Assembly (NCBI GenBank): GCA_035285405.1
Contig: JAYKJI010000046.1
Coordinates: 1 to 64,000, forward strand
Reading direction: 5' to 3'
Source of the DNA: Woronichinia sp035285405
Lineage (GTDB): Bacteria; Cyanobacteriota; Cyanobacteriia; Cyanobacteriales; Microcystaceae
DNA: 64,000 bases
Shown here in pieces: positions 7,195-15,663 of the stretch (position 1 is the stretch's first letter; each line of letters starts with the position of its first letter). A model generated the notes under the pieces. That model was not told where the DNA came from. It did not search any database and saw only the letters and a program-made list of their open reading frames with translations. The translations under genes were made by a program, and so were the position numbers.

Positions 7195-7443
7195 TTATGC
7201 TTTGAGTTGTTCAAACACTTGAGCTTTCTCTAATAAAGAGCGAACCGTATCAGTGGGCTGAGCACCTTGCTTGAGACGTTGGACAATTGCAGGTACATCT
7301 AAACGGGTTTCATCAGTACGGGGATTATAAAATCCTAACTCTTCCAAGGGACGACCATCACGGCGACTAGTGCTGTGCATAGCCACAATACGATAACTCA
7401 CTTCTCTTTTTTTACCGAAACGTTTTAAGCGCAACTTAATCAT
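7195..7443 (-). CDS. rpsP: 30S ribosomal protein S16
   Basis: The 82-residue protein has the canonical S16 opening (MIKLRLKRFGKKREVSYRIV) and the segment STSRRDGRPLEELGFYNP, followed by the conserved R-L-K-Q-GAQPTDTV motif. It binds 16S rRNA in the small-subunit body. It heads the rpsP-khpA unit. Confidence 0.97.
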   Translation of the reverse strand: MIKLRLKRFGKKREVSYRIVAMHSTSRRDGRPLEELGFYNPRTDETRLDVPAIVQRLKQGAQPTDTVRSLLEKAQVFEQLKA

Positions 7444-7631
7444 AGTTCTTCAAAATTCACCTTTCTGATTCTACCGTATTTCTGCTATTCTGGTGCATTT
7501 TCTAAAATCGAAGGACTATCAAGGGTTAAGCAAGCAGCTGATTTTCAAAAGCTTAGACAACCCCAGAGTTGACTTCTGAATTACAATAATCAGGATACAA
7601 ATCTTTACATATTGTCGAATCACCGAAAATC

Positions 7632-7892
7632 ATGGCCGCTAACGTTGAAATCTATACCTGGAGCACTTGTCCGTTCTGTATTCGTGCAAAATCCCTGCTC
7701 AAGCAAAAAGACGTAGATTTTACGGAATACTGTATTGATGGGGACTATGCCGCTCGTAGTGCCATGAGCAATCGCGCCAATGGTCGTTCTAGTCTGCCTC
7801 AGATTTTTATCAATAATCAGCACATTGGAGGCTGTGATGATCTCTACGCGCTCAATGCTCAGGGTAAATTAGATGCCCTGTTAGTTGCTTAA
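7632..7892 (+). CDS. grxC: Glutaredoxin (GrxC type)
   Basis: The 86-residue protein has the dithiol active site Cys-Pro-Phe-Cys at about residues 16-19 (WSTCPFCIRAK), the cis-proline segment SSLPQIFI and the glutathione-binding GGCDDLYAL motif. It reduces glutathione mixed disulfides and protein disulfides with GSH in the cytosol. It lies 46 bp upstream of glutathione synthetase, so the enzyme using GSH and the one making it are probably cotranscribed. Confidence 0.93.
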   Translation: MAANVEIYTWSTCPFCIRAKSLLKQKDVDFTEYCIDGDYAARSAMSNRANGRSSLPQIFINNQHIGGCDDLYALNAQGKLDALLVA

Positions 7893-7938
7893 TTGTTTTT
7901 CTGTACGTTTTACCATTTTTTTAGTAAGGATAATTGCC

Positions 7939-8904
7939 ATGAAATTTGCCTTTATCATTGACCCCTTGGCTCGTCTTGACCCAGGCCATGACACCACTGT
8001 TGCCATTATGGAAGCCGCCCAGCGTCTTGGCCATGAGGTCTGGATCACGGAAATGAATCAGTTAAGCGTGGTCAATGGTAAAGCCTGGGCAACCTTACAA
8101 CAGCTTAAACTTAATCCGGTATCCCTCATTGAGGGACGTTGGGTGGCAGAGGCTCGATGGTACGAGATTCAAGAAACGGGGTTTTTCTGTCTAGAAACAA
8201 TGGATGGAGTCTGGATGCGCAAAGATCCCCCGGTCACCATTCGTTATCTCTATGCCACCTATATTTTGGATTTAATTGATCCTCAAAAAACCCTGGTGAT
8301 TAATTCTCCCCAGGGATTACGGGAAGCGAATGAAAAAATGTACACCCTGCAATTTCATGAGGTGATGCCCGCAACCATTGTCAGCCAAGATAAAGCGGTT
8401 ATTCGGGAATTTGTCGAAGAACATGGTTCGGCTGTCCTGAAACCCTTGGGAGGAAAAGCAGGAGAAGGCATTTTATTTTTGGAACCTGGCGATCGCAATT
8501 TTAATTCGATGATTGAAATCAGTACTCAACAGGGGCAGGAACCCGTGATGGTGCAGTGTTTTTTACCAGAGGCGAAGGAGGGCGATAAACGTATTATTTT
8601 GCTCAATGGGGAAGCGATCGGGGCTGTCAATCGCATTCCGACGGGTAAAGAATTTCGCGGTAATATGGCCGTTGGTGGCAGGGTTGCTAAAACGGAAATT
8701 ACGTCCAGAGAACAGGAAATTTGTCAGCATTTAAGTCCCAAGTTACAAGCAGATGGCCTTTATTTTGTTGGTATTGATGTGATTGGGGGTTATCTCACAG
8801 AAGTGAATGTCACCAGTCCAACGGGAGTGCGAGAAATTGATCGACTTCAGGATGTCAGTTTAGGAGAGACGGTCATTCGTTGGTTAGAGTTTTGGCGTAG
8901 CTGA
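7939..8904 (+). CDS. gshB: Glutathione synthetase
   Basis: The 321-residue protein matches the prokaryotic GshB ATP-grasp family: N-terminal MKFAFIIDPLARLDPGHDTT, the MRKDPPVT segment, the ATP-grasp lysine and loop (VLKPLGGKAGEGILFL) and the metal-binding end (EVNVTSPTGVREID). It joins gamma-glutamylcysteine with glycine using ATP. ATG 7939 is chosen because it begins the conserved domain and follows AAGGA; an upstream in-frame start at 7885 would overlap the grx stop and add a poorly conserved stretch. The last four residues fall inside a possible IS1-like remnant (8893-9006). Confidence 0.95.
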   Translation: MKFAFIIDPLARLDPGHDTTVAIMEAAQRLGHEVWITEMNQLSVVNGKAWATLQQLKLNPVSLIEGRWVAEARWYEIQETGFFCLETMDGVWMRKDPPVTIRYLYATYILDLIDPQKTLVINSPQGLREANEKMYTLQFHEVMPATIVSQDKAVIREFVEEHGSAVLKPLGGKAGEGILFLEPGDRNFNSMIEISTQQGQEPVMVQCFLPEAKEGDKRIILLNGEAIGAVNRIPTGKEFRGNMAVGGRVAKTEITSREQEICQHLSPKLQADGLYFVGIDVIGGYLTEVNVTSPTGVREIDRLQDVSLGETVIRWLEFWRS

Positions 8905-9006
8905 TTTACAGGATGAATCTCTAAAGATGCAATTTTTAAAACATATACTCAGACTGCATTCTGGGTATATGCAAAATTTGTTTTCATACCTTGATTAAGC
9001 AACGCC
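8893..9006. repeat. Possible IS1-derived terminal remnant or miniature element
   Basis: TTCATACCTTGATTAAGCAACGCC (8983-9006) matches the right end of the IS at 2003-2026 at 22 of 24 positions. About 110 bp upstream, GGCGTAGCTGA (8893-8903) is similar to the inverted form of that end (GGCGTTGCTGA), with a further shared ATGAATC. Together they look like a short element with IS1-type ends overlapping the gshB stop. The right end is convincing; the left end is weaker and also codes for the last gshB residues. Confidence 0.45.
8942..8971. terminator. Bidirectional stem-loop between gshB and fur
   Basis: CATATACTCAGA and TCTGGGTATATG form a 12-pair stem (one T-G pair) around a six-base loop, followed by a T-rich stretch. 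It lies between convergent gshB and fur and would serve as terminator for gshB and perhaps fur. It is inside the possible miniature element. Confidence 0.55.
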
Positions 9007-9097
9007 GCTTAAAGTTGGACATTGTGAGCACAACCTTCAGCCTTTTCTTCTGCACTCTACCCTTTGTCGAACTCAGGTATTTCTTGGGTACTTTGAC

Positions 9098-9655
9098 TCA
9101 TTGCAAATCTGGGAGGCTCCCCAGGGGTTCACCGACTTCTTGGGCATCAATATGTCCTTGGGAGATGGCACGGGTACAACACCAGTTACTGGGTAAAGCG
9201 GACGGCCACCCCATACGGATCGCCTCAGGACAGATAGTGGTTACTGTCAATTGACAATCGATCAATTGAAATCCTTCTTTCTCACATTGCTTGAGACTAT
9301 GCTTTAAAATCGAGTCATTTTTAAATTCAATGGTGCGATTACATTGAACGCAGACAATATGATGATGATGATGGGGATAGGGTTGTTGAAGTTCGTAATG
9401 TTTATGACCTTCAGCCAGTTCTAATTCTCGTAAAATACCCATACGAGACATTAACTTGACACTACGGTAAATGGTGGACAGACTAATTCCCTCACCTTGT
9501 TTTTCCATTAACTCATGTAGCTCCTCTGCACTCAGATGGTTGCCTTTGGGCAGATTCTGAAAAATTGTGAGAATTTTTTCCCGTTGTGGAGTCAATCGCC
9601 AGCCTCTGGCATTTAATTCTGCTTTGAGAGAATTAGCAGTATGGGGCATCGTCAA
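9098..9655 (-). CDS. fur: Ferric uptake regulator family protein, FurA-like
   Basis: The protein has the Fur winged-helix (SLKAELNARGWRLTPQREKIL ... ISLSTIYRSVKLMSRMG) and the metal-rich hinge with five consecutive His (PHHHHHIVCVQC), including a CxxC. The segment FKNDSILK and a conserved TICPEA Cys follow. The pattern resembles cyanobacterial FurA, the iron-dependent repressor, more than Zur or PerR, but family assignment within Fur is by resemblance only. At 185 residues it is longer than typical Fur proteins near 150. The extra tail (GHIDAQEVGEPLGSLPDLQ) is unlike the rest and may be poorly conserved. The gene is monocistronic, convergent with gshB. Confidence 0.85.
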   Translation of the reverse strand: MTMPHTANSLKAELNARGWRLTPQREKILTIFQNLPKGNHLSAEELHELMEKQGEGISLSTIYRSVKLMSRMGILRELELAEGHKHYELQQPYPHHHHHIVCVQCNRTIEFKNDSILKHSLKQCEKEGFQLIDCQLTVTTICPEAIRMGWPSALPSNWCCTRAISQGHIDAQEVGEPLGSLPDLQ

Positions 9656-9850
9656 AAGGTGAGGAACTAGGTTTACAACCCATCATAGTCGCTGTGACTT
9701 CCCATTTGCAATAACCTAAGCTAATTGACAATTCCTACTTGAATATTTATCTCAATAAGCTCAAAGCTCAGTCAGTTTTCTGGGTACTAACCTTGAAAAA
9801 CTACTTTTGTTTGAACTGTCTAGAATTAAACCATTAGCTTAAGTTTGCAT

Positions 9851-10798
9851 TTAATTGCATTGATTCATCATATTCAATTGCACGACAATCTGGTCAATAG
9901 AACGGACTAAAGAAGTGCCAGGACGACTGGAATCGTTAGCTAAAATACTAAATACGAGGGTTCCATAAGTAGGGTTATTAATGTAGCCGGAAAGGGCTCG
10001 CACCCCTGTTAAGGTTCCTGTTTTGGCATAAACGTTGCCCTGGGCAGGAGTAGAACGCATCCGTCGCGTTAAGGTTCCATTCATGCCAGCAACGGGGAGG
10101 GAAGCCACGAATAGCTCTCCCTGGGGAGAAGAATACATTGCTCGCAGAGTATCAACCAAGGCACGAGGAGTCGTATTATTGGCACGGGATAGACCGGAGC
10201 CATCGGCTAACCGGAAAGATCTAGGGTCAACACCTAGTTGGGTTAAAGTCGCTTTGGCTGCACCTGGCCCACCAATATAGCGCATCAAAGTATCGGCATA
10301 ACCATTATGACTGCGCTTGTTGGTCACCATTACCCACTGTTGCAGAGAGACATTGGATTTAATTGGGGTGTCGGGACTTAAGCGTTGTAGAGCGGCGGCG
10401 GTAGTAAAAATCTTGTTATTGGAAGCGGGAATAAAGTAGCGATCGCCGTTGTGATTGTAGAGAACTTTCCCGTCCTGTAGAGTTTCGACGAGAATGCCCC
10501 AGCGATTAGCAGTATCAGAGCCAATAATACGGCGAACAATCGGATCTAAGGTAGCAGGACAGGTTCCTTGATAGATGGGAGAGCCAAAATTACCGAAATT
10601 ATCATTGTTATTGGGCGTGTTGTTGGGCGTTTCCTCCATTTCTGGCCCATCAACCCCAATGGGGATCGACTGTTGCCCCTGAAAATAATCGACACTTGCC
10701 GTTGGATAAGCCTCGTTAGCAACGCTGGGGGAAGTCCAGACAAGACTGGTGGCAGCAAGAATTGCTAGGGGGGTAAACCATTGACTTGTTTTTTTCAT
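9851..10798 (-). CDS. D-alanyl-D-alanine carboxypeptidase, S13 (PBP4) family, unusually short
   Basis: A signal peptide (MKKTSQWFTPLAILAATSLVWTS cut around residue 27) is followed by the three penicillin-binding motifs: Ser-x-x-Lys in ASNNK (about residue 126), Ser-x-Asn in RSHNGYAD (about 164) and Lys-Thr-Gly in AKTGTL (about 257). These are the catalytic signatures of PBP4/DacB enzymes that trim or cleave peptidoglycan cross-bridges in the periplasm. Between the first and second motif there are only about 37 residues, whereas E. coli PBP4 has about 240 there because of two inserted domains. The protein is thus either a compact subfamily or a gene with an in-frame deletion. Confidence 0.8.
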   Translation of the reverse strand: MKKTSQWFTPLAILAATSLVWTSPSVANEAYPTASVDYFQGQQSIPIGVDGPEMEETPNNTPNNNDNFGNFGSPIYQGTCPATLDPIVRRIIGSDTANRWGILVETLQDGKVLYNHNGDRYFIPASNNKIFTTAAALQRLSPDTPIKSNVSLQQWVMVTNKRSHNGYADTLMRYIGGPGAAKATLTQLGVDPRSFRLADGSGLSRANNTTPRALVDTLRAMYSSPQGELFVASLPVAGMNGTLTRRMRSTPAQGNVYAKTGTLTGVRALSGYINNPTYGTLVFSILANDSSRPGTSLVRSIDQIVVQLNMMNQCN

Positions 10799-10939
10799 GG
10801 GCGTTTTCGGGTAAATTTTTATGACCTCACGTCAAGTTTTGTAAACTGAGTTTAAATCTGTCAAGTTTCTAGAATTTTAGCAGGCTGTTGAAGAAATGGT
10901 CACTTTATTTTTCGGCACAGTCACACCTTGGGCTGAACG

Positions 10940-12682
10940 CTAATAATAGCTACCGGATTTACGATGATGAACGGCGGTTAATCCTTCGTTGAGAACTTTA
11001 CCACGCGCAATCGTGACATAAATAATCCAATGATCGCCGCATTCCATCCGGTCTTGGACAGTACATTCTAGATAGGCTAAAGCTTCCTTGAGAATTGGCG
11101 CGCCATTATCTGCTGTTTCTGTTTCAACGCCCACAAAGCGATCTTCTCCAGGGGCGAAGGGTTTCAGAAAATGTTTCATTAAACCTTGGTGCTGTCCCTC
11201 TGGCAGAATATTGAGGACAAAATGACTATGGTTATAGAGCAGGGATTCGATCGCCCGTTCCTTGGCAACGGCAATGGTTAATCCGGGGGGAGTAAAGGTC
11301 GCTTGAGCAACCCAGGAGGCCAACATTGCGCCTTTCACCTCTCCCTGAGCAGTGGTGACAATACAAAGAGATCCCACGATGCGACCCAGGGCTTGTTCCG
11401 TTCTTGCCGACTGGGATTCACCCACCGAGGCTTTGGGTTGACGCGATCGCTGAACTTTTTTGAGAGCCTGGGCAAAATCCGTTCCAGCCTCTTCACAGAG
11501 TTTAAGGGTTTGTTCCGTTGGTTTAAATTTGACCCGGATCGTTTCAAACCCAAAACGGTAGCCCGCATCTCGAAATTTATTTTCTAGTAAATCGATCGCC
11601 TCTCCACTCCAACCAAAGGAACCAAAGACCCCACACAGTTGACTTTTTTCCGCATTAGCGAGGGTAATTCCCAGGGCCGTTTGGATAGGTGTTGGGGCAT
11701 GGCCGCCTAAGGTCGGAGAGCCAAAAATAAAGCCTGCGGATTGGGAAACGGCGGATTTGATCTCTTCTACCTCTGTAATTTCAGCATTGATAGATTCCAC
11801 ACTTACTCCTGCCTTGGTAATCCCACGGGCGATCGCCTGGGCCAAGGTAGCCGTATTCCCATAGGCGGAAGCATAAATCAGCGCGACCGAGAGATCTTTC
11901 GACTGTTGCTCTTGTAACCACTGACGATAAGCATTCGTTAATTCTTGCAAGCCATATTTGACGAGAGGGCCATGACCTGGGGCATAGAGATGGGCTGTTT
12001 TACTCCCTAACTTGTCTAGGGCATTGGTAACTTGTTTGGCCGAAGGAGCCAACAAACAATCAAAATAGTAGCGTCGATCTTCGTTATAAACAGTCCAACC
12101 TTCATCCAAGACTTGATCCCCACAGACATGGGCCCCAAATAATTTATCTGTAAATAAAATCTCAGTTTGGGGATCATAGGTACAGAGTTGATCGGGAAAA
12201 CGGGGGTTGGGAGTGGGAATAAATTCAAGCTGATGACCTTGACCGAGATCGAGGCGATCTTCCCCTTTAATGATTTTGATTTTATAGGGTTGCTCTTCTA
12301 ATAATTTTTCCAGGGATTGGGCCGCTGGATTAGAACACACTAGCGTTAGGTGAGGGGCAAGGGATAATAAAGCTTTGATGGTAACGACTCGGTTTGGGTT
12401 GACATGGCCCAAAATCAGATAATCTAATTGCTGAAGATCCCATCGAGACTGGAGAGCCTGAAGAAAAATTTCAGTAAAAGATTCCCCTGGCGGATCAAAA
12501 AGAGCTAACTTTTCGGCTTCTATCAGGAAAGCATTGGCTGTGGTTCCTCGCTGTAGTCCATACTCAATTTCAAACTTTAATCGCTCCCAGGTCCGCGATC
12601 GCAGCACAAAAGTTTGGGGAGTAAGGGGAAATACCTGAACATCTTTGGCTTTCATAGGAGGGTAAATCTTTGGAGTTGTCAA
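10940..12682 (-). CDS. flv1: Flavodiiron protein, Flv1 type (diflavin oxidoreductase)
   Basis: The 580-residue protein has the three-domain layout of cyanobacterial flavodiiron proteins: a metallo-beta-lactamase-like domain (1-250), a flavodoxin-like FMN domain (about 262-400, SAYGNTATLAQAIARG) and a flavin reductase domain (about 430-580). The iron-binding sequence reads GHVNPNRV instead of H-x-E-x-D-H, and the next ligand site reads PNPRFPDQ, so several iron ligands are replaced by Asn or Arg. That pattern is typical of Flv1 (and Flv2) subunits; the absence of the flv4-sll0218-flv2 neighbourhood favours Flv1, which works with Flv3 in light-driven oxygen reduction. The frame starts with TTG at 12682; ATG at 12655 (MKAKDVQVF) is an equally likely start. 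Confidence 0.85.
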   Translation of the reverse strand: MTTPKIYPPMKAKDVQVFPLTPQTFVLRSRTWERLKFEIEYGLQRGTTANAFLIEAEKLALFDPPGESFTEIFLQALQSRWDLQQLDYLILGHVNPNRVVTIKALLSLAPHLTLVCSNPAAQSLEKLLEEQPYKIKIIKGEDRLDLGQGHQLEFIPTPNPRFPDQLCTYDPQTEILFTDKLFGAHVCGDQVLDEGWTVYNEDRRYYFDCLLAPSAKQVTNALDKLGSKTAHLYAPGHGPLVKYGLQELTNAYRQWLQEQQSKDLSVALIYASAYGNTATLAQAIARGITKAGVSVESINAEITEVEEIKSAVSQSAGFIFGSPTLGGHAPTPIQTALGITLANAEKSQLCGVFGSFGWSGEAIDLLENKFRDAGYRFGFETIRVKFKPTEQTLKLCEEAGTDFAQALKKVQRSRQPKASVGESQSARTEQALGRIVGSLCIVTTAQGEVKGAMLASWVAQATFTPPGLTIAVAKERAIESLLYNHSHFVLNILPEGQHQGLMKHFLKPFAPGEDRFVGVETETADNGAPILKEALAYLECTVQDRMECGDHWIIYVTIARGKVLNEGLTAVHHRKSGSYY

Positions 12683-12810
12683 GATCTAACCTCTATCATA
12701 TTTCCTCTGGTCAAACATTGAATTGTTAACCTTAGAAAAGACGAAAGATTGGCTCTAACCAAATTTGAACATTGGCATTGACAGAAGTAAATGTTAAATT
12801 GCAAAACTCT

Positions 12811-13722
12811 ATGATTTTATCTTTGCTGGCCAACCTGAGAATGACAAAAAGCTCCTTTGGGGTAGGGAAATATATTCTAGGACAATTCAGTTTATGGCTT
12901 TATTTCTGCATAGGAACCACTCTCACCCTTGCTCAATCTCCCAACCTGTCTCAAAATTGTCCTACACCTGCGCTCTCTCGCTTGCAACGCCATCGTCTTG
13001 GGGCGGGAGAAACCCTGGCTAGCCTTGCTCAAAAATATCAGCTTGTCCCCGAAACCCTCAGTAGTCTTAATCCCCAACTCAAAAAAGGAAAAGCCCCCGT
13101 CGGAACTGTCATTTTAATTCCCCCCTTTAATGGCATTCGCATTGAAGTGCCCCAGGGAGCCACCTGGCAGGATGTGGCCAAAGCCTACGGGATTCGGGCC
13201 GATATTCTCTTTGAAGTCAATGGTTGTACCCAAAACCCCAAGGTTGTTTTTATTCCAGGCGTGGTTTGGACTGCCAGTGCCAAAAGACCCGTGGATAACT
13301 ATACTGGCCTAACCCATTATCCGCTTCCTCATCCGGCCAAAATTGGTCTGGACTACGGTTGGCAATCCCATTCACCCGGCAAACAAACTTTTTTTCACAG
13401 TGGTATTGACTTGTTGGCTCCAGAAGGCACACCAGTGCTAGCCGCTGCATCAGGGACAGTGCTTCTAGTTAGTAAAGAAGGCCCCTATGGCTTCCTGGTT
13501 GTCATCGATCATGGCAATGGACGACAAACTCGTTATGCCCAACTCAGTCAATTTCAAGCCGAAGCTGGACAAATCGTACAATCTGGACAAGTCATTGGTT
13601 ATGTTGGTACATCGGGCCGTCCAGATATTCCTGAAACTCATTTGCATTTTGAGGTTCGTTTCCAGTCTCCCGTGGGTTGGGTCGCTCAAGATCCCAAATT
13701 ACATCTACCTGCCAATCATTAA
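12811..13722 (+). CDS. LysM / M23-family peptidoglycan endopeptidase
   Basis: The exported protein has a hydrophobic N-terminal segment (ILGQFSLWLYFCIGTTLTLA) acting as signal or anchor, a LysM-like repeat (HRLGAGETLASLAQKYQLVPETL), a second weaker one (VPQGATWQDVAKAYGIRADIL) and a C-terminal M23 domain. The M23 zinc ligands are His and Asp in FHSGIDLLAPEGTPV and His-x-His in ETHLHFEV. M23 enzymes cut peptide cross-links in peptidoglycan or act as degenerate activators; the ligands are intact, so an active enzyme is expected. Start is uncertain: TTG 12772, ATG 12811 and ATG 12841 are all in frame and none has a strong ribosome site. Confidence 0.85.
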   Translation: MILSLLANLRMTKSSFGVGKYILGQFSLWLYFCIGTTLTLAQSPNLSQNCPTPALSRLQRHRLGAGETLASLAQKYQLVPETLSSLNPQLKKGKAPVGTVILIPPFNGIRIEVPQGATWQDVAKAYGIRADILFEVNGCTQNPKVVFIPGVVWTASAKRPVDNYTGLTHYPLPHPAKIGLDYGWQSHSPGKQTFFHSGIDLLAPEGTPVLAAASGTVLLVSKEGPYGFLVVIDHGNGRQTRYAQLSQFQAEAGQIVQSGQVIGYVGTSGRPDIPETHLHFEVRFQSPVGWVAQDPKLHLPANH

Positions 13723-14018
13723 TAGACTTAAATTGGAACTAACGACAGCTAAAGCTCAATCATCTGGCATTGCTTAATCAGGGTATGAGATTGGATTTTG
13801 CATACATCTATAAAGCAGCATGAGTCAATGTTTTAAAAATTGTATTTTTAGAGATTCATATCGTAAATTAGTAACACCGTTTTTCCTGCTGCTGAAAATC
13901 CATATCCCCTAATATTTGTACTTTGACAATTTAGAACATCACCACTGTCCGCACAGTTAAGGGAAGAGCAAGGAGCCCACAGTTTGCTCCTCAACCGCTT
14001 ATTGATCGCTTTTCAGCT

Positions 14019-15347
14019 TCATAGTTTGATCATGGTAAAACCCGATTCCATTGCTAACAAAACCCCTCGACGTAAGGGTTTTAAGGGATGAGTAGGACTG
14101 AAATGTTGCAGTTTCAGTTGGGAGAGTAAGGTGGCTAAAACTAATTTCATCTCAAATTGAGCAAGGGCTGTGCCAATACAACGACGACTTCCCGCTCCAA
14201 AAGGAATAAATTCGTAGGGCGAAAATTGACGTTCTAAAAAGCGATCGGGTTTAAATTTTTCGGGTTCGGGATAAATATCAGGACGACGATGGTTAAGATA
14301 AATTGAACCGATAACAACGGTATCAGCTTCGAGCTCATAACCGCCAAGGGAAACGGGCTGATTAGCCTGTCGTGGAAAGGTCAGCATTCCCACAGGATAA
14401 AGCCGCAACGTTTCATTGCAAACCGCAGTCAGATAGGGTAATTTAAAAATTGTTATTGGGTCTAGTTTGGGGCCAAGATTGCCCAGTTCTATCATCAGTT
14501 TTTGATACACTTCAGGATGTTGATGAATCAGATACAAGGCCCAACTTAAAGCCGTGGCAGTGGTTTCATGTCCTGCAAATAAGAGCGTCATTAATTCATC
14601 ACGAAGTTCAACCTCACTGAGGCTTTCCCCTGTGTCATCCGTTGCAGTTAGCAATAAATTTAAAATATCAATACGATCGCTGTCAGGATTGGCGCGGCGA
14701 TCGCAGATTTCAGCATAGATTAGGTCATCACAGTATTTTTGTTGAGCCATAATGCGGCCCCAGGGACTCCATTTTCCCCAGTCTTTTCGTAAAAAGGGGA
14801 GAAAGATAAAGGTTGATCCCAAACCCTTAGCGGTCATCTCAAAACGTTTCACCAAAGCTGTTTTTAGTTTTTCTAGGCGATCGCCTTCTTGCAGACCAAA
14901 GACCGCTTTTAAAATGACACGAAGAGTAATTTCCTGCATAGATTCGCGCACATCAAACGGCTGACCGGCTTGCCAGGTTGTCATCACCTGTTCTGTGATT
15001 TCTTGGATAATTTGTCCATAGCTAAATAGGCGATCGCCGTGAAAAGGCGGCATTAAAAGTTTGCGTTGTTGTTGATGTTCAGGATCGCTCAACAAAATCA
15101 AAGAATTAGACCCTAACAAGGGACGGGCTGTCTCATTTAATGTCCCTGGTGCAGAAAAAGCTGGGCCTGTCAAGATTTCCTGTAAAGCCTGGGGGCCACT
15201 GACCATCACACAAGATTTGCCTATAAAATAACCCCTAAAAATAGCCCCAAATTCTTTGCGATTGCGATCCATATACTCCAACGGATCACGCAACCATTGC
15301 AGCAATTGCACAAAAGGATGGGTTTTCGGGCCGGTGAGGACGGACAT
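14019..15347 (-). CDS. Cytochrome P450, CYP110-like
   Basis: The 442-residue protein shows the main P450 signatures: the I-helix oxygen-binding motif (LFAGHETTATALSW), the K-helix ExxR (ETLRLYPVG), the segment FKPDRFLER and the haem-thiolate loop FGAGSRRCIGTALAQFE with its cysteine. N-terminal and general resemblance is to cyanobacterial CYP110, which hydroxylates fatty acids, alkanes or terpenes; the true substrate cannot be read. ATG 15347 (MSVLTGPK) is preferred to the TTG at 15362 because GAGGGAG lies seven bases before it. The gene is alone, with about 300 bp free on both sides. Confidence 0.92.
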   Translation of the reverse strand: MSVLTGPKTHPFVQLLQWLRDPLEYMDRNRKEFGAIFRGYFIGKSCVMVSGPQALQEILTGPAFSAPGTLNETARPLLGSNSLILLSDPEHQQQRKLLMPPFHGDRLFSYGQIIQEITEQVMTTWQAGQPFDVRESMQEITLRVILKAVFGLQEGDRLEKLKTALVKRFEMTAKGLGSTFIFLPFLRKDWGKWSPWGRIMAQQKYCDDLIYAEICDRRANPDSDRIDILNLLLTATDDTGESLSEVELRDELMTLLFAGHETTATALSWALYLIHQHPEVYQKLMIELGNLGPKLDPITIFKLPYLTAVCNETLRLYPVGMLTFPRQANQPVSLGGYELEADTVVIGSIYLNHRRPDIYPEPEKFKPDRFLERQFSPYEFIPFGAGSRRCIGTALAQFEMKLVLATLLSQLKLQHFSPTHPLKPLRRGVLLAMESGFTMIKL

Positions 15348-15663
15348 GAGAGACTCCCTCAAAACAGAGAAAAAGACTAATACAGATTAAAACCATTATC
15401 TTACTGCCTCTCCCCTTTGTCTGTGTGTAACGTTATGTTACGAGTTAAAACAGGCCAATAATTTAAGCCATAGATACTTACAATTAGCCAATCCATACTT
15501 TTTTGCTTCAGCGATCAAGCAAGTTGTTAAGAATCGTAAAGTTTTCTTGAGGTAAGACTTTCAGTACTATCAAATTTGAAATTTGGACTTGCTGCCCATT
15601 GAGCCGAAAATTGAGGGGGATTTTAGCTAAGATTATCAATACGTATAAATAATTTTCAAATTG
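15348..15663. other. Intergenic region between divergent P450 and MFS genes
   Basis: This A+T-rich stretch of about 316 bp separates two divergent genes and must hold both promoters. No convincing hairpin, small gene or repeat was seen. Confidence 0.4.

Noticed and set aside
8991..9254. Open frame of 87 codons on the plus strand across the fur 3' end
   Set aside because: It runs antisense to the conserved Fur C-terminus and shows no recognisable domain; it is a shadow frame.
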